64,000 bases of DNA from Micromonospora sp. FIMYZ51 (GCF_038246755.1 NZ_CP134706.1:3472001-3536000); one strand, 5' to 3'. Numbered from the stretch's first letter, positions 16,788 to 25,940 are shown. Notes: generated by a model from the letters alone, not told the origin. Translations and numbers: made by a program.

Positions 16788-18359
16788 GTGAGCGAGCTGC
16801 TGCTGATCATCACGTTGGGCGTCACCGTGCTGGTCGGCACCACGATCGGTGGCCGGTACCGGGTCGCGCCGCCGGTGCTGCTGATCTGCTTCGGTGCCCT
16901 GTTGGCGCTGCTGCCGCCGCTGGCGGAGGTGGTGCTGGCCCCCGAGGTGGTGCTTGTGCTGTTCCTGCCGGCGATCCTCTACCGGGAGAGCCTGGCCACC
17001 AGCCTGCGGGAGCTCCGGGCCAACTTCGTGGTCATCGCCCTGCTGGCGGTCGGGCTGGTCGGCGCCACGATGGTGGCGGTGGCGCTGGTGGCGCAGCGGC
17101 TCGGCGTCGACCCGGCGGTGGCCTGGGTGCTCGGTGCCGCGCTCGCGCCGACCGACGCCGCCGCGGTGGCCGGCCTGGCCAAGCGGATGCCCCGGCGGCT
17201 GCTCACCACGCTGGGTGCGGAGAGCCTGATCAACGACGGCACCGCCCTGGTGCTCTTCGCCGTCGCGCTCGGCCTGCTGCACGGCGGGCCGGCACCGAAC
17301 GCGTTCGAACTCGTCGAGCGCATCGGCCTGTCGTTTCTCGGCGGCATCGCGGCGGGCGTGCTGGTCGGCACGGTGGTGATCCTGATCCGCAAGCGGCTGG
17401 ACGATCCGCTGCGGGAGGGTGCGCTCAGCGTACTCACCCCGTTCACGGCCTTCTTCCTGGCCGACAGCGTCCACGAGAGCGGGGTGCTCGCGGTGGTGGT
17501 CGCCGGCCTGATGGTCGCCTTCGCCAGCCCCCGGGTGATCCGCGCCCGGTCCCGGGTGCTGGCGCTGTCCTTCTGGGACCTCACCACCTTCCTCATCAAC
17601 GGCGGACTCTTCGTGCTGGTCGGGATGCAGATTCCCCGGGCGGTCCGGGGTGTCTCCAGCGTCTCGTTGCCACGCGCGATCACCATCGCGCTCGTGGTGG
17701 CCGGTGTGCTGGTGGCGGTGCGGATGCTGTGGCTGCACCTGACGGCGGCCCTGGCCCGGCTGGTGGACCGGCGCAAGGACCGGCGCGCCCGGCGGGTGAA
17801 CTGGCGGGTGCGTACGGTCGCCGGCTGGGCCGGGTTCCGGGGCGCGGTCTCCCTGGCGGCGGCGCTCGCCGTGCCGCTGAACGCCGACGGCGGACCGGTG
17901 CGGGAGCGCGATCTGATCATCTTCTGCGTGGCGACGGTGATCCTGGTGACGATGCTCGTGCAGGGCACCACGCTGCCGCTGCTGCTGAGCTGGGCCCACC
18001 TCACCGGCGATCCGGAGCGTGACGACGAGAGCCGGCAGGCGCAGGTGCACGCCACCCGGGCCACCCTCACCGCGTTGCCGGACATCGCCGGGCGGGTCGG
18101 CGCCGACCCGGAGGCCGTGCAGCGACTCCAGGCCGAGTACGAGAGTCATCTCGGTGCCGTGCAGGCCGAGCCGGAAGGTGAGTCGGCGGCGGCCCGGGAG
18201 AACGAACGCCGGCTGCGCCTGGCCGCGCTCGAACACAAGCGACAGGAGATCACCCGGATGCGCGACGCCCGGGAGATCGACGAGGCGGTGCTGCGGGAGT
18301 TGCAGGCCAGGTTGGACGCCGAGGAGATTCGCCTGCTGGGGCCGATCTCCTCGGACTGA
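16788..18359 (+). CDS. Cation/proton antiporter (CPA1, NhaP/YjcE type)
   Basis: This 523-aa protein has about 12 membrane helices, the LFLPAILYRESL and GAALAPTDAAAV stretches and GAESLINDGTALVLF, which hold the Asp residues used for ion exchange in CPA1 antiporters. A cytoplasmic C-terminal region of about 110 residues is helical and charged (LRLAALEHKRQEI). It would exchange Na+ or K+ for protons at the membrane. GTG at 16788 was preferred over 16764 because GGGGGCGAC precedes it. It converges with the PucR gene, 18 bases apart. Confidence 0.88.
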   Translation: MSELLLIITLGVTVLVGTTIGGRYRVAPPVLLICFGALLALLPPLAEVVLAPEVVLVLFLPAILYRESLATSLRELRANFVVIALLAVGLVGATMVAVALVAQRLGVDPAVAWVLGAALAPTDAAAVAGLAKRMPRRLLTTLGAESLINDGTALVLFAVALGLLHGGPAPNAFELVERIGLSFLGGIAAGVLVGTVVILIRKRLDDPLREGALSVLTPFTAFFLADSVHESGVLAVVVAGLMVAFASPRVIRARSRVLALSFWDLTTFLINGGLFVLVGMQIPRAVRGVSSVSLPRAITIALVVAGVLVAVRMLWLHLTAALARLVDRRKDRRARRVNWRVRTVAGWAGFRGAVSLAAALAVPLNADGGPVRERDLIIFCVATVILVTMLVQGTTLPLLLSWAHLTGDPERDDESRQAQVHATRATLTALPDIAGRVGADPEAVQRLQAEYESHLGAVQAEPEGESAAARENERRLRLAALEHKRQEITRMRDAREIDEAVLRELQARLDAEEIRLLGPISSD

Positions 18360-18377
18360 CCGGTGACCTGCCGGCGC

Positions 18378-19604
18378 TCACCCCGTCGGCTGGACGGTGA
18401 CGGGCAGGGCCAGGGCCACGGTGAGGTCGAGCAGCGTACGCGGGTCGCTGAGCCGCTCGCCGTACAGCTGCCGCAGCTGGCCCATCCGATAGCGCACCGT
18501 CTGCGGATGGACGAACAGGTCGGCGGCCACGTCGTCGCGGCGCCCCTGGTGTAGCAGCCAGGACCGCAGCGTCTCGGTGAGCCGTTCGGCGGTGGCCGCG
18601 GGCAGCTCCGCGAGGGGTTGCAGCACCCGGGAGCGCAGGTCGGCGAGGGCCTCCAGGTCGGCGCTGAGCAGCAGCTCGGTCAGATGCCGTTCGGTGTCCA
18701 GCGGCTCGCCGTCCGGTGGGCGGGCGATGCCGATCTCCACGGCCCGGAGCACCCGCCGGTAGGAGGAACTGGCCCGATCCCACGGCCGGGCGGGCCCGAG
18801 CACCGCGCGGCGTCGGTGCAGCACCCGGGCGAGTTGCCGGCGGTCGCCGTGGGCGTCCGGTACGAGCAGCACCGCCCGCTCCTCGCCGGGTTCGCGGGCG
18901 GGCGACTCCTCGCTGATCTCCAGCGTGTGCTCGTTGAGCAGGGCGAGTACCCCGCGCAGGTTGGCCCGGGGCAGCAGGATGACGGTGAGGGTCTGCGGCA
19001 CCGGCCAGTCCGCCCGTTCGGCGCTGCGCCGCAGCACGTCCTCCGGCTCGCCGGCGAGCAGTTGCTGGGTGAGTCGTTCCAGGTTGCGCCGCCGGGCCCG
19101 GCCGACGCTGGCCAACTCGTCGGCGTGCCCGGCCACGCTGGCGGCGGAGAGCTCGTCGATGTAGGCGAACATCAGTTCGGCGAACTCGGCGACGGTGGCG
19201 GCGGGCAGCCCGATCGCCACGGTGGCGGCGGCCATCTCCCGCCAGGAGACCCGGGCACCGACCCGGTACGCGGCCAGCAGCGCGTCCATGCTGCGGCCGG
19301 AGCGGGCCTCGCCGCTGCCCAGCGCGTACGCTGCCTCCAGCGCCGGGATCAGCGGGGTGCTCGGGTCGGTGGCCTGGCAGCGCTCCAGCAGTTGCAGGAA
19401 GGTACCGAGAGCGATCTGCACGGCGTTCTCGATTTTGTCCCGCATCTGCCCGGTCAGGGTGCCCGAGTAGCTGGGCACCTCGGCCGTGATGGCAGTGACG
19501 GTTCGACCGGCTACCATCGGTAGCCGATCACGCAGTTCGCGGGCGACCCGCTCGTCCAGTTCGAGGCGCGCCGCCCGATGGGTGGTTCCGGAGGGTTCCG
19601 CCAC
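18378..19604 (-). CDS. PucR/CdaR-type transcriptional regulator
   Basis: This 408-aa regulator has an N-terminal helical sensor-like region, a central GGDEF-like region typical of the PucR family, and a C-terminal helix-turn-helix (RDDVAADLFVHPQTVRYRMGQL, about 365-386). GTG at 19604 follows GGAGAG. It is divergent from the ferredoxin reductase/desaturase pair with an 84-bp shared promoter gap. This is a common arrangement and suggests that it controls desaturation; in Mycobacterium the comparable pair has a TetR regulator. Confidence 0.82.
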   Translation of the reverse strand: MAEPSGTTHRAARLELDERVARELRDRLPMVAGRTVTAITAEVPSYSGTLTGQMRDKIENAVQIALGTFLQLLERCQATDPSTPLIPALEAAYALGSGEARSGRSMDALLAAYRVGARVSWREMAAATVAIGLPAATVAEFAELMFAYIDELSAASVAGHADELASVGRARRRNLERLTQQLLAGEPEDVLRRSAERADWPVPQTLTVILLPRANLRGVLALLNEHTLEISEESPAREPGEERAVLLVPDAHGDRRQLARVLHRRRAVLGPARPWDRASSSYRRVLRAVEIGIARPPDGEPLDTERHLTELLLSADLEALADLRSRVLQPLAELPAATAERLTETLRSWLLHQGRRDDVAADLFVHPQTVRYRMGQLRQLYGERLSDPRTLLDLTVALALPVTVQPTG

Positions 19605-19688
19605 GGTTGTTCTCTCCGCACAAAAAGGGTGGATCGCTTTACCTTCGCAGGCCAAGATTCTATGCCAGCTGGCCGCGACCATCGTGTT

Positions 19689-20780
19689 ATGACCACTACC
19701 GCCCCGCGACCGCACGCATCAGGATCCCTGCGCCGTCGCCTCTGGCGGCTGGCCGAGACGGTGACCACGCCGGTGTTGCCCGGCGACTACCTGGACCTGG
19801 TGGCGCCGCTGCGGGCCGGTGCCGACCTGCGGGGCCGCATCCTCGACGTCCGCCCGGAGACCCCGGACGCGGCGACCCTGCTGATCCGTCCCGGCCGTGG
19901 CTGGCGGGGACACCTGCCGGGCCAGTACGTGCGGCTCGGGGTCGATGTCGACGGGGTGCGCCAGTGGCGCGCCTACTCGGTCACCTCCCCGCCCGGCCGG
20001 CACCCCGACCCGATCTCGGTGACGGTCAAGGCCATCGAGGACGGCGTGGTCAGCAACCACCTGGTCCGCCGGGTGCGACCGGGCACGATCGTGCAGCTGG
20101 ACCAGGCGCAGGGCGACTTCGTGCTGCCGGACCCGGCACCGGCCCGGGTACTTTTCCTCACCGCCGGCAGCGGCATCACCCCGGTCGCCGGGATGTTGCG
20201 CTCGGGCGTGCTGGCCGGCAGCGACGTGGTGCTTGTCCACTCGGCGCCCACCGCGGCCGACGTGGTCTTCGGCGCGGAGCTGCGCGACCTGGCCGAGCGT
20301 GGTGTGATCCGGCTGGTGGAGCGGCACACCAACGTCGACGGGCTGCTGGACGTGGCCGAGCTCGACACCCTGGTCCCCGACCACCTGGAGCGGCAGACCT
20401 GGGCGTGTGGCCCGGTCGGGCTGCTCGACGCGGCCGAGGCGCACTGGACGGCCCGGGGCTGCGCGCAACGGCTGCATACCGAGCGGTTCCGGCCCACGAT
20501 CATCACCGCCGGTGACGGTGGGACCGTCACCTTCACCCGCTCGTCGGTGACCGTCGAGGCCGGCGGCGGCACGCCGCTGCTCGACGCCGGGGAGAACGCG
20601 GGCGTGCTGATGCCCTCGGGCTGCCGGATGGGCATCTGCTTCGGCTGTGTGCTGCCACTGCGGCAGGGCGCGGTTCGGGACCTGCGCAACGGGGAACTGA
20701 CCACCGCCCTACCGGGCGACGGCGTACGCGTGCAGACCTGTGTGTCGGCCGCTGCCGGCCCGTGCGAACTCGAGATCTGA
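19689..20780 (+). CDS. Ferredoxin-type oxidoreductase, partner of fatty-acid desaturase
   Basis: This 363-aa protein has an FAD-binding barrel (RAYSVTSPPG, the R-x-Y-S flavin motif), an NAD-binding domain (GSGITPVAGML) and a C-terminal plant-type 2Fe-2S domain (SGCRMGICFGC and a later Cys in VQTCVS). It passes electrons from NAD(P)H to a diiron desaturase. It resembles Rv3230c, the reductase partner of DesA3; the next gene, 15 bases on, is the desaturase. Confidence 0.92.
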   Translation: MTTTAPRPHASGSLRRRLWRLAETVTTPVLPGDYLDLVAPLRAGADLRGRILDVRPETPDAATLLIRPGRGWRGHLPGQYVRLGVDVDGVRQWRAYSVTSPPGRHPDPISVTVKAIEDGVVSNHLVRRVRPGTIVQLDQAQGDFVLPDPAPARVLFLTAGSGITPVAGMLRSGVLAGSDVVLVHSAPTAADVVFGAELRDLAERGVIRLVERHTNVDGLLDVAELDTLVPDHLERQTWACGPVGLLDAAEAHWTARGCAQRLHTERFRPTIITAGDGGTVTFTRSSVTVEAGGGTPLLDAGENAGVLMPSGCRMGICFGCVLPLRQGAVRDLRNGELTTALPGDGVRVQTCVSAAAGPCELEI

Positions 20781-20795
20781 TCGGAGAAACACAAC

Positions 20796-21938
20796 GTGAC
20801 CGTGATCCAGAAGAAGGCCACCAACCCGATCGCCCACCTCACTGCCGAGGACATCGAGACCCTCGGCAAGGAGCTCGACGCCATCCGCCAGCGGGTGATC
20901 GACACCCGGGGTGAGCGGGATGCCGCGTACATCCGGAAGGTCATCTCGACGCAGCGCAAGCTGGAGGTCGGCAGCCGGGTGGTGTTGCTCTTCTCGCTGT
21001 TCCCGCCGGCCTGGGTCGTCGGCACCGCCGGACTGGCGGTGGCGAAGATCCTGGAGAACATGGAGATCGGGCACAACGTCCTGCACGGTCAGTGGGACTG
21101 GATGCGGGACCCGAAGATCCACTCGACCAGCTGGGAGTGGGACCACGCCACCCCGGCCGACCAGTGGAAGCAGTCGCACAACGAGCTGCACCACCGTTAC
21201 ACCAACGTGGTCGGCAAGGACAACGACCTCGGCTACGGCATCATGCGCGTCGACGAGGACCAGCCCTGGCACCCGGCCTACCTGGGCCAGCCGTTCTACA
21301 ACTTCGTCAACGCCTGCTTCTTCGAGTACGGCGTGGCCGCGTACGACCTGGAACTGGGCAGGCGGCTGAAGGAGAAGGGTGGGCTCAAGGACCCGGAGTT
21401 CCGGGCCAAGGCCCGCGCGGCCGGCCGGAAGATCCGTCGCCAGGCGCTCAAGGACTACCTGCTGTTCCCGGTGCTGTCCGGCCCGTCGTTCTTCCACACC
21501 ATGGCTGCCAATTTCACCGCGAACCTGATCCGCAACCTGTGGAGCCACTCGGTGATCATGTGCGGGCACTTCCCGGAGGGCGTCGAGACCTTCGAGAAGA
21601 CCTCGATCGAGGGTGAGACGCGGGGCGAGTGGTACCTGCGGCAGATGCTCGGCTCGGGCAACATCAGCGGCAGCCGGCTGATGCACATCATGACCGGCAA
21701 CCTGTCGTACCAGATCGAGCACCACCTCTACCCGGACCTGCCGAGCAACCGTTACCAGGAGATCGCCCCCGAGGTGCGGGCGCTCTTCGACCGCTACGGC
21801 CTGAAGTACACCACCGGCTCGCTGCCCCGGCAGGTCTTCTCGGCCTGGAAGAAGGTTTTCCGGCTCGCCCTGCCGAACCGCCGCCAGCCGGCCGCGCCCG
21901 TCGACGAGCAGCCGACCCCGGCGCTCGCCGCCGCCTGA
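20796..21938 (+). CDS. Membrane acyl-CoA (fatty-acid) desaturase, DesA3-like
   Basis: This 380-aa desaturase has the three His boxes of the membrane diiron family: HNVLH (about 89-93), HNELHH (about 128-133) and QIEHHLYP (about 306-313). Helical hydrophobic stretches surround VVLLFSLFPPAWVVGTAGLAV. It would introduce a delta-9-type double bond in membrane acyl chains with electrons from the upstream oxidoreductase. GTG start follows GGAG. The two genes form an operon ending at an inverted repeat. Confidence 0.92.
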   Translation: MTVIQKKATNPIAHLTAEDIETLGKELDAIRQRVIDTRGERDAAYIRKVISTQRKLEVGSRVVLLFSLFPPAWVVGTAGLAVAKILENMEIGHNVLHGQWDWMRDPKIHSTSWEWDHATPADQWKQSHNELHHRYTNVVGKDNDLGYGIMRVDEDQPWHPAYLGQPFYNFVNACFFEYGVAAYDLELGRRLKEKGGLKDPEFRAKARAAGRKIRRQALKDYLLFPVLSGPSFFHTMAANFTANLIRNLWSHSVIMCGHFPEGVETFEKTSIEGETRGEWYLRQMLGSGNISGSRLMHIMTGNLSYQIEHHLYPDLPSNRYQEIAPEVRALFDRYGLKYTTGSLPRQVFSAWKKVFRLALPNRRQPAAPVDEQPTPALAAA

Positions 21939-21948
21939 CCCCTTTCAG

Positions 21949-21990
21949 ATCTTGGTACGGAACTGCCTCCGGGCTGCTTCGTACCAAGAT
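21949..21990. terminator. Inverted repeat between convergent genes
   Basis: ATCTTGGTACG (21949-21959) and CGTACCAAGAT (21980-21990) form a perfect 11-bp stem with a 20-nt loop that contains CTCCGGG. It lies just after the desaturase and before the end of the convergent small membrane gene. There is no U tract, so it is a rho-independent-like candidate at best; a regulator site is an alternative. Confidence 0.5.
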
Positions 21991-22000
21991 TCGTGCCGGG

Positions 22001-22177
22001 TCAGCGGCGGTTGGGATAGTTTCGCATCGACTGACGACCCCGGACGAAGGCCAGTACGACCACTGCCACGAACGCGATGAGCCCGATGATGACCAGCCAG
22101 CGGACCGCCTCCAGCAGCAGGCCGAGCAGGACGAGAATGCCGGCGATCACGCCGACGACCCAGAGTAGGGCGCGCAT
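22001..22177 (-). CDS. Small two-helix membrane protein
   Basis: This 58-aa protein is almost entirely hydrophobic: helix 1 LLWVVGVIAGILVLLGLLLEA and helix 2 WLVIIGLIAFVAVVVLAFV, followed by a basic tail (RGRQSMRNYPNRR). ATG at 22177 was chosen because GGAGG lies five bases upstream; the GTG two codons earlier overlaps it. No family is recognised with certainty. The size and layout match small membrane proteins common in actinobacteria. Confidence 0.65.
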   Translation of the reverse strand: MRALLWVVGVIAGILVLLGLLLEAVRWLVIIGLIAFVAVVVLAFVRGRQSMRNYPNRR

Positions 22178-22365
22178 CTCCACCTCCTGAACGTCGGCCG
22201 TCCGGCGGATCCGGACGGCCTGCCGGCTCAGCTACCCGATTCGTTCCGGATCATGCCGACTGGGCAGGTCGGAGGCGGTGGCGCGGAGCGGCGGTGACGC
22301 ACGGTCCACGGGATGCTGACCCAACGCTTATCCTGTGCCCCGACCGTATTCGCGGAAGGGGCCGC

Positions 22366-23748
22366 ATGCCGTCGCGGCAGGACCAGCTGCACTCGTACCA
22401 GTTCACCATCCAGCGGGTGGTGGCCGCCCTGGTGATGCGCGAGACCGACCCGGCGCAGTCGCCGTTTCGCCGGCTCGCCGGTGCGGCGCTGGCCAGCGTG
22501 CTGGTGGCGGTCATCGGGCTGGGCGGGTTCGCGCTCTACGGCCTCTTTGCCGGCGGCGGCGTGAAGTGGCGCGACGGCGGCGCGGTAATCGTGGAGAAGG
22601 AGTCCGGTGCCCGGTTCGTCTATCGCGAGCAGCGGCTGCACCCGGTGCTCAACTACGCCTCCGCGCTCCTGATCCTCGGTGCCGAGCGGCCGAAGACCGT
22701 GCTGGTGTCCCGCCGGTCGATCGAGGGCGTGCCCCGTGGCCTGCCGCTGGGCATCGCCGACGCACCCGACTCGCTGCCGGCGGCGGCCCGGCTCGCCACC
22801 GGTGCCTGGACGGTCTGCTCGGTCGGCACCGACGGCGGCGGGCCGCAGGCGCGGTCGGTGCTGCTGATCGGCACCGGCGGGACGGGTGGCCGGCCACTGG
22901 GCGCGCAGGCGCTGCTGCTGCGTGCTCCCGACGGTCAGCTGCACCTGCTCTGGCAGCAGCGCCGCCATCTGATCCGCGACACCGACCGGGTACTGGCCGC
23001 GCTGGCGGTCACCCGGGCGCGGGCGGTGCCGGTCGCCGCTTCCCTGCTCAACACGGTGCCGGCCGGCCTGGACCTGGCACCGCTGGAACTGCCCGGCCTC
23101 GGCGAGGAATCCGCCCGGATCGCCGACGCCCGGATCGGGGACGTGCTGCTGGTGAGCAACTCCGGCGGCGGCCGACAGTACGCGGTGGTGCAGCGCGACG
23201 GCCTCGCCGGCATCACCGAGCTCCAGGCGGCGCTGCTGCTCGCGCGCACCGGGCAGCGCGAACCGGACCAGATCAGCCTGGGTCGCTTCGCGGCCCTGCC
23301 CCAACTGGACGATCTTGCGCCGGCCGGGCCGCACGCGCCGCCGAGCGTGCCGCCCCGACTGGCCGCCATGGACTCGTCGGTGGTCTGCGCCCGGGTCGGT
23401 GACGAGTCCGGGCAGGTCGAGCTGCGGCACGGCGGACAGTTGCCGGAGCTGACCACACCGAGCGCCGAGAGTCGGCCGGCCGGCCCGGCGGTCGCCGACC
23501 ACGTCGTCGTGGAGCCCGGGCGGGGCGCGCTTGTCGAGTCCGTGGCCGCACCGGGTGCGACCGGCGGGGCGATCTCCGTGGTGACCGACCTCGGCCGCCG
23601 GCACGTCCTCGCCGACGCCGGGGTGCCGGCCATGCTCGGCTACGGCGGAGCCCGTCCGGTCCGGCTCCCGGCGGGTGTGGTCAGCCTGGTCCCCGCCGGT
23701 CCCACCCTGGACCCGGCGACCGCCCGACAGACGGCCGCCCCCGCCTGA
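22366..23748 (+). CDS. eccB: Type VII secretion core protein EccB (orphan)
   Basis: This 460-aa EccB has the start MPSRQDQLHSYQFTIQRV characteristic of the family, one membrane helix (about 41-63; LASVLVAVIGLGGFALYGLF) and a large periplasmic/external portion with WRDGGAVIVEKESGARFVY and repeated R-type folds. In ESX systems EccB joins EccC, EccD and EccE in the membrane complex. None of those, nor esxA/B-like genes or mycosin, lies nearby here, so this is an isolated copy. ATG follows GGAAGGGG; TATCCT upstream may be the -10. Confidence 0.88.
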   Translation: MPSRQDQLHSYQFTIQRVVAALVMRETDPAQSPFRRLAGAALASVLVAVIGLGGFALYGLFAGGGVKWRDGGAVIVEKESGARFVYREQRLHPVLNYASALLILGAERPKTVLVSRRSIEGVPRGLPLGIADAPDSLPAAARLATGAWTVCSVGTDGGGPQARSVLLIGTGGTGGRPLGAQALLLRAPDGQLHLLWQQRRHLIRDTDRVLAALAVTRARAVPVAASLLNTVPAGLDLAPLELPGLGEESARIADARIGDVLLVSNSGGGRQYAVVQRDGLAGITELQAALLLARTGQREPDQISLGRFAALPQLDDLAPAGPHAPPSVPPRLAAMDSSVVCARVGDESGQVELRHGGQLPELTTPSAESRPAGPAVADHVVVEPGRGALVESVAAPGATGGAISVVTDLGRRHVLADAGVPAMLGYGGARPVRLPAGVVSLVPAGPTLDPATARQTAAPA

Positions 23749-23800
23749 GCGGACCGTACCGACCCGTCGCGGCCTGAGTGGACCGTACCGACCCGTCGCG
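23743..23800. repeat. 29-bp tandem duplication at the end of eccB
   Basis: Two copies (23743-23771, 23772-23800) of a 29-bp unit containing CGGACCGTACCGACCCGTCG differ at one base. The first copy includes the eccB stop codon. The unit holds GGTACGG/CCGTACC-like symmetry. Confidence 0.8.
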
Positions 23801-23916
23801 GCGACGCGCCTGACCGGGCTGTCCCGCACTTTTCTTCGAGTGTCATTGCCGGCTGGACAACAACTGTCGCTGCGGACACGGCACATCCATCGTCCACTTC
23901 GGAGGAAAGTAGGCCG

Positions 23917-24090
23917 ATGACGGTCCGCGACAGACCGAATACGTCGTTAGGATGGCGGCAACGGAAGGAATCACTCATACGCTCGGTCGGCGGCCAGGAT
24001 CGCGGGGGGAGACGAGAATGGTGGTGCGCTTCCGACAGGAGTTCGTGCTGTCGCGACCATCAGGGTGCAGGACACGCTTACCGGGCGTGA
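23917..24090 (+). CDS. Possible 57-codon ORF
   Basis: An ATG at 23917 follows GGAGGAAAG with 9 bases spacing and opens 57 codons to a TGA at 24090, beginning MTVRDRPNTSLGWRQRKES and containing four Cys in the second half. It lies in a 370-bp gap between eccB and the LuxR-type gene and ends 28 bases before the latter. The composition is not typical of a high-GC coding frame, and no family is recognised. The ribosome site is its main support; it may be a leader peptide or noncoding. Confidence 0.3.
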   Translation: MTVRDRPNTSLGWRQRKESLIRSVGGQDRGGRREWWCASDRSSCCRDHQGAGHAYRA

Positions 24091-24118
24091 AACATCGCGC
24101 GGCCCACCGGGCTGCGGG

Positions 24119-24862
24119 ATGATGCCCGCGGACGGTGGCGAGAAGTCCCTCAACAGCCTGATACGAATACTGCTGTGCGACTCGCAGCCCGTCACGCGGG
24201 TCGGGTTGAAAGCGATTCTCACCGAGCATCCCGGAATCCGGGTGGTCGGCGAGGCAGCGACCGCGGAGCAGGCCGTGCAGGTGGCGCGCAAGCTGCGACC
24301 GCACATCGTGTTGTGCGACATGGGTCTGGCCGGTCTGGACGCCGCCACGCTGACTCGGCGGGTCACCGGCATCCACATCGATGCCGAGCGTACGGCCCGG
24401 ACGTCGGTCATTTTCATGATTCAGACGGTGGACCAGAACGTCTTCGAGGCACTTCGGGTCGGCGCGACGGGCGTGCTGCCGCGCACCTGCGAGGTGGACG
24501 AGCTGCTCTGGGCCATCAAGGCTCTGCGCAACGGGAATCGCTTCCTCGCCCCGCCCGTTACCGACGAGGTGTTGAACCGCGCCTTCGGCTTCACTCTGAC
24601 CAGGGCCGGGAACGTCGCCCTGGCCAATCTCACCAGGCGGGAGCGGCAAGTCCTGGAGCTGCTCGCGTCCGGAATGAACAACGCCGAGATAGGCGAGCAG
24701 CTGCATATTGGCGAACCGACCGTGAAGTACCATGTTTCACGGACATTACGAAAGCTTGATCTGCGTGATCGGCTGCAAGCAGTGGCGTTCGCGTATCAGA
24801 ATGGTCTGGTCGACCCGAACCTCTCAGACCAGCGCAGAAATGTCCGCAACCAGGCGTCGTAG
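24119..24862 (+). CDS. NarL/LuxR-type response regulator of terpenoid cluster
   Basis: This 247-aa protein (start uncertain: ATG 24119 or 24122; the open frame runs from GTG 24065) has an N-terminal receiver domain (RILLCDSQPVTRVGLKAIL; acceptor Asp in VLCDMGLAGLD) and a C-terminal LuxR helix-turn-helix (LTRREREVLELLASGM-like LTRRERQVLELLASG, then NNAEIGEQLHIGEPTVKYHV). The conserved receiver Lys (usually in GFLLKD) is replaced by Arg (GVLPRTC) and the second acidic pocket residue by Ser. There is no sensor kinase nearby. Converging with the prenyl synthase (12 bases apart), it is the likely cluster regulator. Confidence 0.85.
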   Translation: MMPADGGEKSLNSLIRILLCDSQPVTRVGLKAILTEHPGIRVVGEAATAEQAVQVARKLRPHIVLCDMGLAGLDAATLTRRVTGIHIDAERTARTSVIFMIQTVDQNVFEALRVGATGVLPRTCEVDELLWAIKALRNGNRFLAPPVTDEVLNRAFGFTLTRAGNVALANLTRRERQVLELLASGMNNAEIGEQLHIGEPTVKYHVSRTLRKLDLRDRLQAVAFAYQNGLVDPNLSDQRRNVRNQAS

Positions 24863-24874
24863 GGTCGTTCCGAA

Positions 24875-25936
24875 TTACCAGGTCCGGGCCATCAACCGGT
24901 CGGCAAGCACCCGCAGGGCGGCAGTTCCTGCCGGGTCCAGGTCGAGCCCGTCGAGGTACGCCCACGCGGCGGCCAACCGGCGCTCGGTCTCGCGTACGGC
25001 CCAGGTCCGCGCTCCGGCCTCGGTGAGCAACCGCCGCAGCTCGGTGATCTCGTCGTCGCCGGCTGGGCCGGGCTGTGCCGGTGCCGGGCGGCGGTAGATC
25101 TCCGCCAGCTCGGCGGCGGCCGGGGTGCCGCCACCGAGCGCGTAGACCACGGGCGCACTCTTCTTCCGTCGGCGCAGATCCGCGCCGACCGGCTTGCCGG
25201 TCACGGCCGGGTCACCCCAGATGCCGAGCACGTCGTCCATGATTTGCAGCGCGAGGCCGAGCTGACTGCCGAAACCGGCGAACCGGGCCGCCCACTCCGG
25301 GTCGGCGCCACCATAGCGGGCGCCGAGATTGCAGGCACAGCCGAGCAGTGCTCCGGTCTTGCGCTCCATCATGGTCAGGCAGGCCGCGAGCGACACCTCA
25401 CCGTGGCCCTCGAAGGTGAGGTCCTGCTCCTGGCCGAGGGCCAGCACCCGCAGCGTCTCGGCGAGGTCCGCCACCGCAGCGGGGGCCGCCGGGTTCTCGT
25501 CGACCGACAGCATCCCGAAGCCGAGCGCGAGCAGCGCGTCGCCCACCAGCACCGCCGTCGGTACGCCGAACTGCGCCCACACCGTCAGGCGGTGCCGCCG
25601 CTCGCGGTCGCCGTCCATGACGTCGTCGTGCACCAGAGTCGCGTTGTGCATCAGCTCGATCGCAGCGGCCGGCACCAGGGCGTCGCGCTGCTGGCCGCCG
25701 ACGGCCGCCGCGCAGAGCAGGGCCAGGGCCGGACGGAACAGCTTCCCACCGGGTTTCGGACGTGGACTGCCATCGGCGTCGAGCAGTCCGAGCTGGTAGC
25801 CGCAGGCGACTTCGAGCGGCCCGGCCAGGGTGGCGATCTGCTGACGCAGCAACGCCGGCAGCCAGCGTCGCGCCTGGGCGACCCCGGGCAGCTCGTGCAA
25901 CGGTGGCGCGGTGTCGATGGGAGCGGCGAGGGTCAT
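24875..25936 (-). CDS. Polyprenyl diphosphate synthase (GGPP/FPP type)
   Basis: This 353-aa trans-prenyltransferase has the first Asp-rich motif HDDVMDGD (about 96-103), a GGKLFRPAL region and the second motif MDDVLGIWGD. It condenses IPP with allylic diphosphates to a C15-C20 chain. The residue upstream of the first Asp motif, a length determinant, cannot be interpreted with confidence, so FPP versus GGPP is open. ATG at 25936 (MTLAAPIDT) was preferred over an upstream in-frame start. It sits 4 bases downstream of the terpene cyclase. Confidence 0.9.
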   Translation of the reverse strand: MTLAAPIDTAPPLHELPGVAQARRWLPALLRQQIATLAGPLEVACGYQLGLLDADGSPRPKPGGKLFRPALALLCAAAVGGQQRDALVPAAAIELMHNATLVHDDVMDGDRERRHRLTVWAQFGVPTAVLVGDALLALGFGMLSVDENPAAPAAVADLAETLRVLALGQEQDLTFEGHGEVSLAACLTMMERKTGALLGCACNLGARYGGADPEWAARFAGFGSQLGLALQIMDDVLGIWGDPAVTGKPVGADLRRRKKSAPVVYALGGGTPAAAELAEIYRRPAPAQPGPAGDDEITELRRLLTEAGARTWAVRETERRLAAAWAYLDGLDLDPAGTAALRVLADRLMARTW

Positions 25937-25940
25937 CGGG

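Noticed and set aside
16371..18236. 621-aa minus-strand frame opposite the antiporter
   Set aside because: His/Gln/Arg-rich antisense shadow; the plus strand shows clear CPA1 motifs.
21949..21990. Riboswitch in the desaturase 3' region
   Set aside because: Only a single hairpin is seen, located after the stop codon; there is no conserved aptamer pattern.
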